DNA from: Piezodorus guildinii
Lineage: Eukaryota; Arthropoda; Insecta; Hemiptera; Pentatomidae
Assembly: GCA_023052935.1 (NCBI GenBank)
Contig: CM041294.1
Span: 11,580,414-11,644,413 of the forward strand
Length of the DNA stretch: 64,000 nt
Direction: 5' to 3'
Below, piece by piece: positions 10,611-21,002 of this stretch (positions within the stretch are counted from its first letter, which is position 1; each line of letters starts with the position of its first letter). The notes below the pieces were generated by a model. It was not told the DNA's origin, did no database searches, and was given only the letters and a program-made list of their open reading frames with translations. A program made the position numbers and the translations under genes.

Positions 10611-11060
10611 CGCTTAAACGATTTCAAGGTGATGCGGATTAATCTCGGATCTTAAGGGTCTCAGGTTGCGGAATGAGATTTTATGGACATATTTGTAAGA
10701 TGGAAAAGAACAGGCTCAGAAGAAAAATCTTTGAAATAACAAATTTAAGTAAAAACATATCAAAATGAAACAGAAGAGGATACTAAAGAGGTGGGAAGTA
10801 CAAAGTTGATGATGGCATCAACAACAGAGAACCTTTTAGCAACATCATTAAACATCACACACTAGCAGATTATTCACTGAAAAAAACTAATTATAAATGG
10901 TCGGGAGAACGCAAAAGAAAGAACATAGTGGACGTATGAAAAGATTTTGGGAACAACGATGAAATAAGAAGAAAACATTTAAAAAGAAAAGAAAACAAAA
11001 AAGTTTCAAGTTCAACCGCTCTCTTAAAAGGGAATAAACGAAAAAAAAAAAAGTAAGGTA
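10611..11060. other. Unassigned A-rich spacer
   Basis: Purine-rich sequence with A runs near 11039-11052. Short open frames here look like chance. Nothing recognised. Confidence 0.4.
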
Positions 11061-11064
11061 ATGT

Positions 11065-11236
11065 ATTCGCTGAACCGACTGGTAGGCGTCCGAAAGGTAG
11101 GCCGAAGCGTCGATGGGAGGATTGCATTAGTGCTGATCTCGGGGGCTTGGGCCTGACCGGCGATCATTGGACAAGTCTGTGCAGGCAAAGTTTGGTGATA
11201 TCGGCATCGAACCTTCGGGTTCGGTAAGCCTATTAT
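11065..11236 (+). pseudogene. 3' tail of a LINE ORF2 (RTE-like ending)
   Basis: The frame reads GRRPKGRPKRRWEDC, then LGLTGDHWTSLCRQS and SASNLRVR followed by TAA and a TTATTATTA tail. This basic GRPKRRW ending is common at the C-terminus of RTE-like and related LINE proteins. A second copy lies inverted at 29563-29735 and a weaker one at 26848-26905. Only about 170 bp is left, so the clade is uncertain; a SINE that borrowed a LINE tail is an alternative. Confidence 0.6.
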
Positions 11237-11261
11237 TATTAGAATGTACTACGATCTTGAA

Positions 11262-11610
11262 AACATTCAAATTCCAGTTTTCAACGGAAATTCACGTTTT
11301 AGGGTCGGTCTCCTGAGTCCAAATGACCAAGTCCCGAAAAAAGGTTTGTGTGTTAAATTGATGTAAAATTTGATAAGCTTTAATATGATGTAGGTTTCAT
11401 TCTGATTGGGATAGTCTGACAGGGCTTAAATGCCGGTATTTTAAATTTTCTTTCTCTCTAATGTACCTTTAATTTTGTATATTTAAAAAAAAATTGGCAC
11501 ATCATCTTATTACTATTGATAAATAACGCCTAAATATGCAAGTTGAGCGAATTTCGATGACAACTAAAGGCTAAAAGAACAAAACTATTTTATTATTAAT
11601 TTTTGTTTTT
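11262..11610 (+). repeat. Family A dispersed repeat, partial with internal deletion
   Basis: Starts with AATTCCAGTTTTCAACGG, passes GTCCAAATGACCAAGTCCCG, then jumps to GATAAGCTTTAATATGATG and GGGCTTAAATGCC, so the middle section is deleted. Confidence 0.8.
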
Positions 11611-11629
11611 TAATGTTAACTGGTTTATA

Positions 11630-11740
11630 TATAATTATATTTACTCTAAGACTCAAAGTCAATTTTATACGTTGATTACATATTATTCTGAAGTGACTTG
11701 TCCAGGATAACAAAGAATTTATTTATTTAAGGATTGCATT
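11630..11740 (+). mobile_element. CR1-type LINE 3' end
   Basis: Shares with the end of the CR1-type LINE at 42420-42515 the words ACTCTAAGAC, ATTATTC.GAAG.GACTTGTCC and AAAGAATTTATTTATT. Only the 3' untranslated tail is present, the typical result of a 5'-truncated insertion. Confidence 0.6.
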
Positions 11741-11766
11741 TACCTCCTACACTGAAGGTCAAGTAG

Positions 11767-11994
11767 AAGTTAGTGCCAGAGGCGATGAAGGGTAAGAACT
11801 GACTGGAAGAAAGGAAAACCAAGTTAGTGCCAGAGGCGATGAAGGGTAAGAACTGACTGGAAGAAAGGAAAACCAAGTTAGTGCCAGAGGCGATGAAGGG
11901 TAAGAACTGACTGGAAGAAAGGAAAACCAAGTTAGTGCCAGAGGCGATGAAGGGTAAGAACTGACTGGAAGAAAGGAAAACCAAGTTAGTGCCA
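11767..11994. repeat. 4.2 x 54-bp tandem array
   Basis: Four identical 54-bp units (AAGTTAGTGCCAGAGGCG...AAGGAAAACC) plus a 12-bp partial. The unit is unrelated in sequence to the 54-bp satellite at 1905-5040. Overlapping minus-strand frames are open only because the unit length is a multiple of three. Confidence 0.95.
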
Positions 11995-12287
11995 AATTGG
12001 ATCCAGCACTGAGAACTAAGAACTGATTCCTGCTAATGCTGCTCTCTTGAGGGCTTTTAGTTTCTTATCGGGTCGTCTTTCAACAGGAAATTCAATAAGA
12101 GTACTCTCAGATGCTTAATTTTTATTAGGTTGGATTTTTCGGATGGAGAATCGTTTCCGAATATTTCCTTGAACTAATAATAAATAGCAGCTTTTCATGA
12201 AAAAAAAAAAAAAAAAAAATGAAAAAATGTAGACAAAGTAAAATATGCCGCAATATGAATGTTTTATTTCATTAATTACCTACATAT
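11995..12287. other. Unassigned spacer with poly(A) run
   Basis: Contains an A run at about 12200-12220 that could be a retroposon tail, but I found no matching body. Nothing else recognised. Confidence 0.35.
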
Positions 12288-13020
12288 AAAATAAATAGTA
12301 AGGGAAATTATTGCGATCGCGAAAATTTTCAAATTACACTTTTTACTGGAAATAGACGTTTTCGGGTCCCCTGATTTTAAATGACCAAGTCCAGTAAAAA
12401 GGTCTGTTGTTTGGTAAGTCTAGCACGAAAACGAAATGTTGTACAAAACTGAAATTACATATTTAGGCCAGAGATGTTACAGGAACTTTTTCATCAAAAT
12501 CAGCAGACCGAAAAAGCCACTTTATACCATGCATTTCGCACATTTTTACGATTTCCTCAAAAACGGCTGTAACAATGTTAATCAAACTTGCTATATCGAT
12601 GTAAAATTTAAGGGGCTTTAATATGATGTAGGTTTCATTCTGATTGAAGTAGTCTGGCAGGGCTTAAATGCATGCAGGGCTTTTGTTGATTCAATGAAAA
12701 TAACCATACCATTTTGTTACCATTGATAAAAAAAAAAAAAAAAAAAAGCAAATATGAATTCAAAATCCAACTAAAGGAGAAAACTCAAAACATATTTTTT
12801 AATGCAATTTTTTGTTTTTAAAAATAACAACAGTAATATACATGTATAATATACCGTTGAAAAGCTAAAGATTTAAAAAAATATTATCTTACACACAATC
12901 TTGTAAAAGGTAATAAAGATTGATGAAAAGCCGATGAAAGTAACTGATTTTTGTAGATAAAACATATTTCTATTGAAATTCAACGCAATTAATTCTTTAG
13001 TAGTTTTTTAATTTAGTCAT
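12288..13020 (+). repeat. Family A dispersed repeat
   Basis: Starts ATAGTAAGGGAAATTATTGC, contains GACCAAGTCCAGTAAAAAGG, GTACAAAACTGAAATTACAT, AAAAACGGCTGTAACAATG, and a later TATACCGTTGAAAAGCTAAAG block. A run of A at 12729-12748 and a small deletion interrupt it, and the standard terminal motif is lost. Confidence 0.85.
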
Positions 13021-13209
13021 ATTATTGAGGTTCGAGGGCTCTAAATTTCCGTATTTTCGTTGAAAACTTTCTGAGAATTCACTTTCGCAATACTTTTTCT
13101 TAAAATGAAAAGAAAAACAATTTTATTCTGGAATCAAGTCCCCTTAGAATAATAAACAACGACCAGAAAGAAATCCTTGTGGTCTGGTAATTTAAAGAAA
13201 ATATGTATA

Positions 13210-13217
<8 letters not shown>

Positions 13218-13266
<49 letters not shown>
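13218..13266. repeat. (TA)n microsatellite
   Basis: About 24 uninterrupted TA dinucleotides. Apparent Ile/Tyr-rich open frames across it are artefacts. Confidence 0.97.
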
Positions 13267-13269
<3 letters not shown>

Positions 13270-14937
13270 AATATAAAAGAAAAAAAAATGTATACATGTA
13301 AAGGATCAAATATTCATTATATCTGTAAATCTTTGCAAATTTATACTAGCGAATTCCAGAAGGATTAGGAACGAACGAGAAACGATTTGTGAAAGGATGC
13401 AGTTTTATGTAATGGGGTATAAAAATTGATTGATTGGGTTCTAGTATTAACCGAATGGATATCAGATCGGAGGGTGAGGAGCTCTATTATGTAGGAAGGT
13501 TTTCTATTTTTTAGAGTTTGGAATAAGAAGGAATCAAGGAAATATTGTCGTCGAACAGAAGGATAGAGCCATTTTAAGATGGTATAATAAAACTAGAAAT
13601 ATGATCACGTCTACGGGCTCCGAAAATGAATCTGATAAAACAATTCATAAGTCGTTTTAATTTTATTTCTAGTTCATCAGTTAGTCCCCCGTACACCAGG
13701 CAACCGTAGTCAAAGTTTGGGAAGATAATAGAAGACACAAGTAGCTGACGGGTTTTTAAAGGTAAGGATTCCCGGAATCTATAGAGCTGTTTGAGTATGG
13801 AAATGGATTTTCGGGTTATTTCGGATACATGGTTATTCCAGGATAGGTTTTGGTTAAAGGTAACTCCAAGATTTTTAACAGTTTTCTGGAAGGGAATAGG
13901 GATTTTATTAAGAAAGAGCAAGGGGTAGTATGGAAGGGAGTTCAAGGTTGATTTGGAGCCGATGAGGATTGCTTTAGTTTTACCTGCATTGAGCTACAGC
14001 TTGTTATTATTTGCCCATTGACAGATTTGATCTATATCATACTGTACTTTATGTGTTGGTTCTATAAGATTTGCAGGGCGGAAAAAAAAGTATATTTGCA
14101 GATCATCGGCGTAAAGATGGTATCGGGAGTGATGGGTGGAATCTGGTAAATCATTTGCATAAATCGAGAAAAGAGTAGGTGAAAGGGAAGAACCTTGAGA
14201 AATACCACGTGAGAAAAAGAGGGAAGATGAAGGACATTTGCCAGGGATGACCTCTGTCTGTGAACGATGGGATAAGAAGAAATTAAACCATTTGATGGTA
14301 CTATTAGATAAGAACAAGTTACGGAGTTTGGATAGAAGAATCTCTAGATCAACACAATCGAAAGCTTTGGTAAAATCGAATAGGATTAGGATTGTTATTT
14401 TTTGTTCCTCAATGGAGGACTGTATGTCGTGTGTGATTCTTAATAAGGCGGATTGGGTGGAATATCGAGAGCGAAAACCTGATTGAAAAGGGTTTAGAAG
14501 AGAGTTGTGTTCTAGGTATGAAGAAAGCTGGTTTTGAACTAATTTTCTAACGGTTTGGATAAGTTTGAAAGAATGGAAATAGGTTTGAAATCGGAGAGGG
14601 AGAAGAAACCTTGTTAAGAGGACGTACAACTACATTTTTCCATGCTGATGGAAAGAAAGAGTTTAGGAGGGAAAAATTGTAAACGTGTAAAAGGATTGGA
14701 GGAATGGCTGGGAGGCAAAGTTTAATCAGTTTTACGGGTATAAGATCTGACCCATGGTCATTGGTTTTAGATTTGACGGCAGAGGAGAGTAGATCATCGG
14801 GAGTGAAATAGAGAAAGTAAAAATTTTCAGGATTGAAATCGAATTCTAGAAGGTGATGCAGGAAGAGTGTGGTTTACAGAGGTATGTGAAGGAGGACTTG
14901 TAAAATAGGAATTTAGTTCGTCGGCGGAAAAACGATA

Positions 14938-15100
14938 ATAATTTAGAGTTTGACATAGAGATTAGAGTTATTATAGAGGATTTGAGTTGACATAGAGGAT
15001 TTAGAGTTTTAATGAGGTTAGAGTACATAGAGGATTAGAGTTGCATAAGATTAGAGTTTACAAGTTTAGTTGACATGAGTTAGAGTATCATAAGTTTCTA
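14938..15100. repeat. Degenerate ~20-bp minisatellite inside the CR1 remnant
   Basis: Irregular repeats of the words TTAGAGTTTGACATAGAGGA with many one- or two-base losses. It resembles the degraded end of the 54-bp satellite in the kind of damage it shows. Confidence 0.6.
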
Positions 15101-15159
15101 AGAATCCTCCATTAGACTAGATCAGGAGCTTGGATTAAAGAGTCGGGCCTTGGCGTTGC

Positions 15160-15640
15160 GTACGAGTATAGTTGACTGGGTGCAGTTTCGGGATATTTAA
15201 AGGTATTGTGATCATTGGGAAGTCTAGTGCGGCCAAACCTCCTCCTGGCTGCATCTCTTCTTTTCATCTAGTACCGTATCTCTGGGGTACTATGTTCGGT
15301 GGCATAAAGGGTAATCAAGGAATTTACTTAAAATATACATTTATTTATGGAATACTACATATTACTAAACATATTATTATTACACATAAAACATAATACA
15401 GTGATGCATTGTTATTCTCGAGAATACTGAGGTTTCGCATTTACCACATAATATAATATAAAAGTACCTTTGACAGATCTGCATAATTATTCTCTCACTT
15501 GACCCCCCTGACCTCTTCCGTCCGGGCTCAGACTCCCCAGGTAAAGGGCTATCTCTCCAAAGCAGTGGAGGGGTGCATTGTTTTGCCTAGGCCTTCTAAG
15601 AACCTTCCTGCTTGTCGCCCGGAAAATGCTCTATTTTATA
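15160..15640 (-). mobile_element. Family C (LTR-like) insertion in the CR1 remnant
   Basis: On the minus strand it contains CAAAGGTACTTTTATATTAT and CCTCAGTATTCTCGAGAAT, matching the ends of the two copies at 18006-18409 and 19327-19670 (AAAGGTA..TTT..ATATTGT..GGCAAG..CAGT.TTCTCAG). It separates two pieces of the CR1 protein. The LTR interpretation is tentative: no primer site or terminal dinucleotides were confirmed. Confidence 0.4.
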
Positions 15641-16700
15641 CGATTCAAAAATATTCCTTACCTTTCAGTATTCTCGATACATAGCAGAGTAATCCAAGGA
15701 GCTGGTGGACGTCGGAACGTAGCGTCTTGAGAGGTGCATGGTTATTTAGGAAAGCCAGTAGATTCGACGATAGACATTCAACCATATCATCCAAAGAAGT
15801 AGAGGTATAGATAGATTCTAAAGAATGATGAAGTGGATCGAGGAAAGGGTTAATATTTTCATTTGTTAGTGCGTCAAGAATACGCCATGTAATTTTTTTT
15901 TTTTGCGGCAATGGTTTGAGTAGGTATATTGTAGGAGATCCGAATAAGATCGTGTGAAGAGAGGAAAGGTACTGGAAACTGGGAGGAGGATAATACATTT
16001 TGTACTGAATCTATTAAGATGAGATCTGACCAAGTGTCTGAAAAGAGGGTATGGTGGGTGGGTTGATAGGTACTATAAATAAATTGAGGGAGTAGAATAG
16101 ATCAATAACATAAGATTTATCGGACGAATCGGACAAACACTTGTTTTGAAGTCTCCTCAGACAATTATATTATCGTACAGAGGAATATAGATAAAAAGGG
16201 AAAATCAAAGGAAGATTCAAATCGAACATGAGGAGGTCGCTACACTGTGACGAACAGAAGGGAAAAAGAGCCAGAGGAAATTTCAGTGAAAAGGTATTCT
16301 ATGTGTGGGAGTCAGTAGCGGGTGGTTTGAGAAGGATTTTAGCTCTCAGACTGTCGTGGAACGAACAAGCATACCTCTCCACCAGTCCGACCGGTCCTAT
16401 CATGATGAAAAAGAGAGTAATTGGAGATTGATACAGTAGAGAAAGGAATAGGTTTCAGAGATAGAGATTATATGGTAAAAATTATGTAGAAAATGATCTA
16501 GGAATTGTTCATAGTGCGCAGATAGAGATTGGGCGTTTATATGACACGTTAAAAGTGCGTTAGTCAAGTCACATGATGATAGGAATTGCGATATCAGGAA
16601 AAGGTGTACAACTGGATATGGATTTTTGAATTGGTTAGAAATTAAGGAACAATTACAGTCATTATAGTTTGAAACGTATTTTGTCAATATCAACGTCATC

Positions 16701-17160
16701 GATTTTTAAGCATTACGTCATTATTATTAATGACATTGTTAAGTATTATGTCATTATTTCATATATGGGTAAGTGAAAGTAACAAATCTTGTTGCCTATC
16801 TCGCTCTTTTATATCTCAAAGCCTTATCCTCTATAATAAAATACAAAAATGTGTAAACCCCTCGAAAAATATAAGAGAAGAGAAAATGGTTGAGTAGTAG
16901 CTAGAGAGGCCGTTAAGATGAAAACCCACCTTTCCTCTCTCTGGGGGGCTGGATTCCCTTTGTGTCCCCCGCCGCGGTATCAAGGGCTCTTCAGATGGAA
17001 ATTTATGGCTACCTACAATTTGTTGTAATATTCCTCCGGGATTAACGTCATTTATAATTGCCTAGGCATTTTCAGCCTTAATAGAGGCTACTCCAAATTT
17101 AGTTTATCGCGACTTTAAAGGGGTATATAAAACTGATATGGAAGTTTTTATCTCTTCTCT

Positions 17161-17192
<32 letters not shown>

Positions 17193-18005
17193 AAAGGATA
17201 ACGCGATTTTGGTTCCCGCAAACTCCTTCTAAACCTCACCATCATTTATCATGATCATTTAGAGCAGTGGTTCTCAACAAAACATTTTCATCAAAATATT
17301 GTTATGTATTGAGAATACTGAGAGGAGTAAGTTCATTATTAAATAAGTTAGAAATTTTTCAAGTAAATATTTATAAGCCTTTGTCGGCAAAAGTTAAAAG
17401 GCTTGTACCTTGGCCCCCTCTTCCCCTTCCCTGATATTTCCCATGCAGCCCGTGATACCCCAAGAACATTCTAGACCCCAGCTACTAAGCTGGACAAAGA
17501 CTGGACTGGGAACTTCCTATATCAGCCTCGCCCTCCTTTGTCGGGAGATCGGCAATTTCCAAAATATGGGTGTTGAGGGAACACCCTTAACCCATTTTAA
17601 GATATGGCATCTTTCATGCAGCAACACAATCAAGCGCACACAGGGCCATCTGGCGGCATAGGGAGGTACTCGCACTGAGACCAGAATGCTCAGCGAGCAA
17701 GAGAGAAAAAAACCACATGCATCTAAAGACGCAAACTTCTTCATCATATTTCACAAGCATCATCCTCATCCTAATGGAGGAGTAGAAGAATAGGCGCCGG
17801 CCACCCTTACATCAGGCAGATATGTAATAATAGAAATAATTTAACCTAAATCAAATTTTAATTTCCTCGTAATGCTTAATAGAATGTAATCTTATATCAT
17901 ATTATGTTCCCATATTATTCCATAATATATTACATTTAAAATACAGTCCACTACATTATTTGATCATCCAGCCTCATAAAAAATATTTAATATTAAGAGC
18001 ACCCT
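16701..18005. other. Unassigned region with microsatellite and a family A end
   Basis: A short match to the family A terminus (TATTTCATATATGGGTAAGTG) lies at 16757-16790. A (CT)n/(TA)n microsatellite lies at 17155-17195. A GAATACTGAG word like family C occurs near 17300. 17400-17800 is GC-richer with short overlapping open frames on both strands, none recognisable. Confidence 0.35.
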
Positions 18006-18409
18006 AGAACGCCCCAGGTCTCGAAATATTTACAATGAGACTTTTGAAAATAAGAGGGGAGAGAGGTGGCGAGTGTGTTCCATCCACAAGAAGAGGCAGT
18101 GGAAGCTGAGGGAGAAAACAGTCGAGTTTTACCAACGAGAAGAAGAGTCTTATTCCAGCGACGAGAAGAGATGAATCAGAGATCGAGGAGAGGTCTAAGC
18201 TGAGAGCAACGGAGGTCTGACAGCCTAGAAGGGACGCCTGGGACAATTTCCACCACCGCCAGCCGACTAACTTTCAAAAGGTAACTTTGTATTGTAATAT
18301 TGTTCGGCAAGGATAACTACAAGAAATCCCTCAGTGTTCTCAGGAATAGTTTAAATAAATTGTATGTAAATAATAATAATGTCTTTATTGAAACTTGTCT
18401 GTTTTAATC
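18006..18409 (+). repeat. Family C LTR-like repeat, copy 1
   Basis: Purine-rich body followed by CGCCAGCCGACTAAC, AAAAGGTAACTTTG, GTAATATTGTTCGGCAAGG and CAGTGTTCTCAGG. The same series occurs at 19530-19650. In both copies a mariner follows immediately (TA target). Confidence 0.5.
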
Positions 18410-18411
18410 TA

Positions 18412-19324
18412 TTGGGTTGTGTCACATGAATTTTCCGTTTTCAAGGTAAAGGATTTTTATCAAAAATACGATATGAAAACAAGATAATTTTATTCGAAGT
18501 ATTTACCTTCTTTTTCTACACATTTTTCCCAACGTGACACCAACTTTTTTATCCCCGAACTGAAAAACGCTGAGCTTTGAAGTGAAACAAAATCTGAAAA
18601 CGCACTTTTCACTTGATCATCATTTTCAAAAAGTTTTCCTTTGACGAAGTTATCTAAATTCCTGAACAGGTGGTAATCTGTTGGAGACAAGTCGGGAGAA
18701 CATGGTGGGTGCGGAAGAACTTCGTAGCCTAGTTCCTTCAATTTTTGCAAGGTATGTTTTGAAACATGGGGTCTTGCTGCCGCTCAGTGAGATCATGAGG
18801 TACCCATGTATCGAGCTATTTTACTTTCCCAATACACTTTAAATGTCTGGAAACGGTAGATGCACTTGAATTTAGTTGTGCTTAGAGTCCTTTAACTGTT
18901 TGGTAGGGTTTCCTTCTACTGTATGTTTGAGGACATCGTTTTCTATTACGGACGGAGGTCTTCCTCGGGGCAAGTTTTCCAAGTCGGTATCCCCAGTTGA
19001 AAACATAACCAACGGCGAATGGTCCGTTCATTAACACTCCCTTCCCCAAACGCCTTGCAAATATTTCTAGCGGTCTCAGCTGCTGAATGGCCGAGTTTAA
19101 ACTCGTACAAAAATATTACTCGAAAATCGAGTGTTTCCATGTTTGGAGGTAAACTAAAAAGTGGGTAATTGGTTGGGAAGCTAATGTTTATAATACAATG
19201 GTAAAGGATTAGTAACTGTTTACTTTAAATATGTAAACATTCGGAAGAAAACAACAGAGACCTGCAAAATCCTCTATGTATTTCAGAAACTATAAAAACG
19301 GACATTTCATGTGAAACAACCCAA
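18412..19324 (-). mobile_element. Mariner deletion derivative, copy 1 (with both TIRs and TA target)
   Basis: Bounded by inverted repeats TTGGGTTGTGTCACATGAA at the left and GTGAAACAACCCAA at the right, each next to TA (18410-18411, 19325-19326). The 913-bp body encodes only the two ends of a transposase on the minus strand. It shares TIRs and internal breakpoint with the copies at 31655-32378 and 52914-53816. Confidence 0.95.
18490..19140 (-). pseudogene. Mariner transposase, central catalytic region deleted
   Basis: The N-terminus is METLDFRVIFLYEFKLGHSA with AAETARNICKAFGEGSVNE, the helix-turn-helix that binds the terminal repeats. After the WVPHDL-like linker the sequence jumps into the end of the HDNARPHV block, then KLKELGYEVLPHPPCSPDL and SPTDYHLFRNLDNFVKGK, which holds the third catalytic Asp. 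The first two Asp residues of the DDD triad lie in the deleted part. A frameshift also separates the halves (near WLCFQLG). It could not cut DNA; a truncated DNA-binding product is the most it could make. Confidence 0.9.
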
Positions 19325-19326
19325 TA

Positions 19327-19670
19327 GGAACTTTCTAGACCCTAGGACAAAGAACCCCCGGCTTGGGGCACTACCCTCATCAGCCCACCGGAGTTGAGAG
19401 GATGATAAAGAAGATTCGAATAGTCAGTCTGATTCCAGCGAGAGGAGTGTCGAGTTCCATCCTCAAGAAGAACCGAGGTCCGTCCGGGGTCAGAGAGACC
19501 AGCTGGAGATCTAAGAGCCGAGAAGTGGCGCCTAAGACTGATCCCACCTTCGCCAGCCGACTGAGTGTTTTAAAGGTATTTCTTTGTTGTGATATTGTAT
19601 GGCAAGTTTAACAGTAACGTCCCCCAGTATTCTCAGTGGGTTAGGTGATTCTGCCGTATAGTAGGAAATA
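19327..19670 (+). repeat. Family C LTR-like repeat, copy 2
   Basis: GC-richer stretch with GAGTTCCATCCTCAAGAAG, CGCCAGCCGACTGAG, AAAGGTATTTCTTTG and CAGTATTCTCAG, parallel to 18006-18409. It is sandwiched between two mariners. No coding frame. Confidence 0.5.
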
Positions 19671-19672
19671 TA

Positions 19673-20570
19673 TTGGGTTGATGCAAAATTAATGCAGGTT
19701 TTTAGTAGGTATTGTAAATACGCCATATCTTTACTTTAACCATATATATTTAATCAAAATAATTTCCATCTGAATCAATGCACTTTTGCCAACGTTCAAC
19801 AAGCTTTCTTATTCCACCAGAAAAAAAATCCGAATCCCTGGACTCAATGAAATCACGAAAAGAATTTTCAATGTCGTCCTGGTTTTGAAAATTTTTCTCC
19901 CTCAAAAAGTTGTCCAGATGCCTGAAAAAGTGGAAGTCTGTAGAAGAGAGGTCAGTGAATAAGGCGGATGTTGGAGAACTTCGTAGCCCAACTCGTGCAG
20001 TCGTCGAAGCGTTGGTTGTGCAACGTGTGGTCTGGCGTTATCGTGGAGCAGGATCGGCCCCTTCCGATTCATCAATGCTGGGCAAAGACGTTGCAATTTT
20101 TGAGTTCCGAGTTCCGCCGCCATTTCTCGTGTGGTTTTAGTTGGGTCTTCTTCCACTTTTGACCTCAGCTGGTCGTTGTCCAGAGCAAGATGACGGCCCC
20201 GACCTTCCTTGCCTTCGAGGTCGAAATCTCCTCTGCGAAACTTCTGGAACCAACGCTGCACCGTGCACTCATTAATAGCCCCCTGACACCACACTTCATT
20301 AATATTACGAGCCGTTTGCGCAGCGCTGCGCCCTAATTTAAATTCGTAAAAATAAATTTGACGAAAATCGCACTTTGACATTTTCGATTCAAGACCTTTG
20401 AACACACTGAACAAAACGATTTTACTAAACAAATTCATGGTGAAAGAGGGGGTATTAGATAAGGTTTGTTTTTGTATAATAATGATCAATGTTAGGATTA
20501 GCTTTGTTTACACAATTGGAATTAAGATATTGCAATAGAGGAAACCTGCATTAATTTTGCATCAACCCAA
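19673..20570 (-). mobile_element. Cecropia-type mariner deletion derivative
   Basis: Inverted repeats TTGGGTTGATGCAAAATTAA and TTAATTTTGCATCAACCCAA flank an 898-bp body, with TA duplicated at 19671-19672 and 20571-20572. The TIR resembles the TTAGGTTGGTGCAAAAGTAA type of human Hsmar1, so this is a different mariner lineage from the neighbouring copy. Confidence 0.95.
19760..20381 (-). pseudogene. Cecropia-type mariner transposase with internal deletion
   Basis: Starts MSKCDFRQIYFYEFKLGRSA, then QTARNINEVW and QRWFQKFRRGDFDLEGKEGR (two helix-turn-helix motifs with the linker). After REMAAELGT the frame jumps to QRLCPALMNRKGPILLHDNA and RPHVAQPTLRRLHELGYEVL, so the segment holding the first catalytic Asp is gone while the second (HDNARPHV) remains. 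A frame change near HPPYS garbles the third. The C-terminal part continues out of frame to about 19765. Confidence 0.92.
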
Positions 20571-20655
20571 TAGTACCTTTTGAAAGGAAATGAACGGAAA
20601 GGTTATATCTGTTTACATAGGATATAGTACGTTTTGAAACGAAACATGGATATAA

Positions 20656-20665
20656 TATTTTTTGG
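20656..20665. repeat. Target-site duplication, left, of Jockey J4
   Basis: TATTTTTTGG occurs here and at 25451-25460, directly after the poly(A) tail. A perfect 10-bp match at both ends fixes the limits of the Jockey insertion. Confidence 0.85.
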
Positions 20666-21002
20666 GATCAGCTGATGCGCTCGATGATAACAGTCATACG
20701 TTACTTCGTCTCTCAGATTTTTGCTTTTTTCAGTAGGAATTCGCTTGAGTTCAGTCTGAAAAACATCACTTGACCTCAGGAATACTACAGCAGTGAATAT
20801 TGGAGAAATTTCGGTAAGCAAAGTTATAATTTACTTTGTACAATCACGAAAAAGTGAAAGGAGGGTCACTGATCAGCTGATTGCCGCTAGCTCGGCAAGC
20901 TCGGGCTTGCTTTTCTTTTCCTTATCTTTCTTTTATTTATTTTTTTCCTTCTTATTCTTATTCCATTATATATTTATTCCTATTTATTTTTTTTTTTGAT
21001 CA

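Larger units (their letters stand above)
13345..16700 (-). pseudogene. CR1-type non-LTR retrotransposon ORF2, fragmented
   Basis: On the minus strand, 16700 to 13345, the pieces lie in protein order. An apurinic endonuclease start (CHINAQSLSAHYEQFLDHF, SISET) at 16600-16450; an endonuclease-RT linker (KKITWRILDALTNENINPFL) at 15998-15645; RT motifs ILFDFTKAFDCVD (A), GISQGSSLSPTLFSIY (B) and HLYADDLQIYF (C) at 14450-14060; VKNLGVTFNQNLSWNNHV and PNFDYGCLVYGG at 13890-13680; and a C-terminal NTRTQSINFYTPLHKTASF at about 13440-13370. Frameshifts, stops, a minisatellite (14938-15100) and an insertion (15160-15640) disable it. The YADDLQIY and NLGV forms suit the CR1 group; the copy at 41475-42515 is a close relative. 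Confidence 0.85.

Noticed and set aside
11727..11995. Two overlapping minus-strand frames with hydrophobic repeats
   Set aside because: Both read through the same 54-bp tandem array in different frames.
13100..13368. Ile/Tyr-rich small proteins on both strands
   Set aside because: They translate a (TA)n microsatellite. The same applies to frames at 42449-42634 and part of 59359-59773.
14238..14486. 82-codon plus-strand frame
   Set aside because: Antisense of the CR1-type reverse transcriptase.
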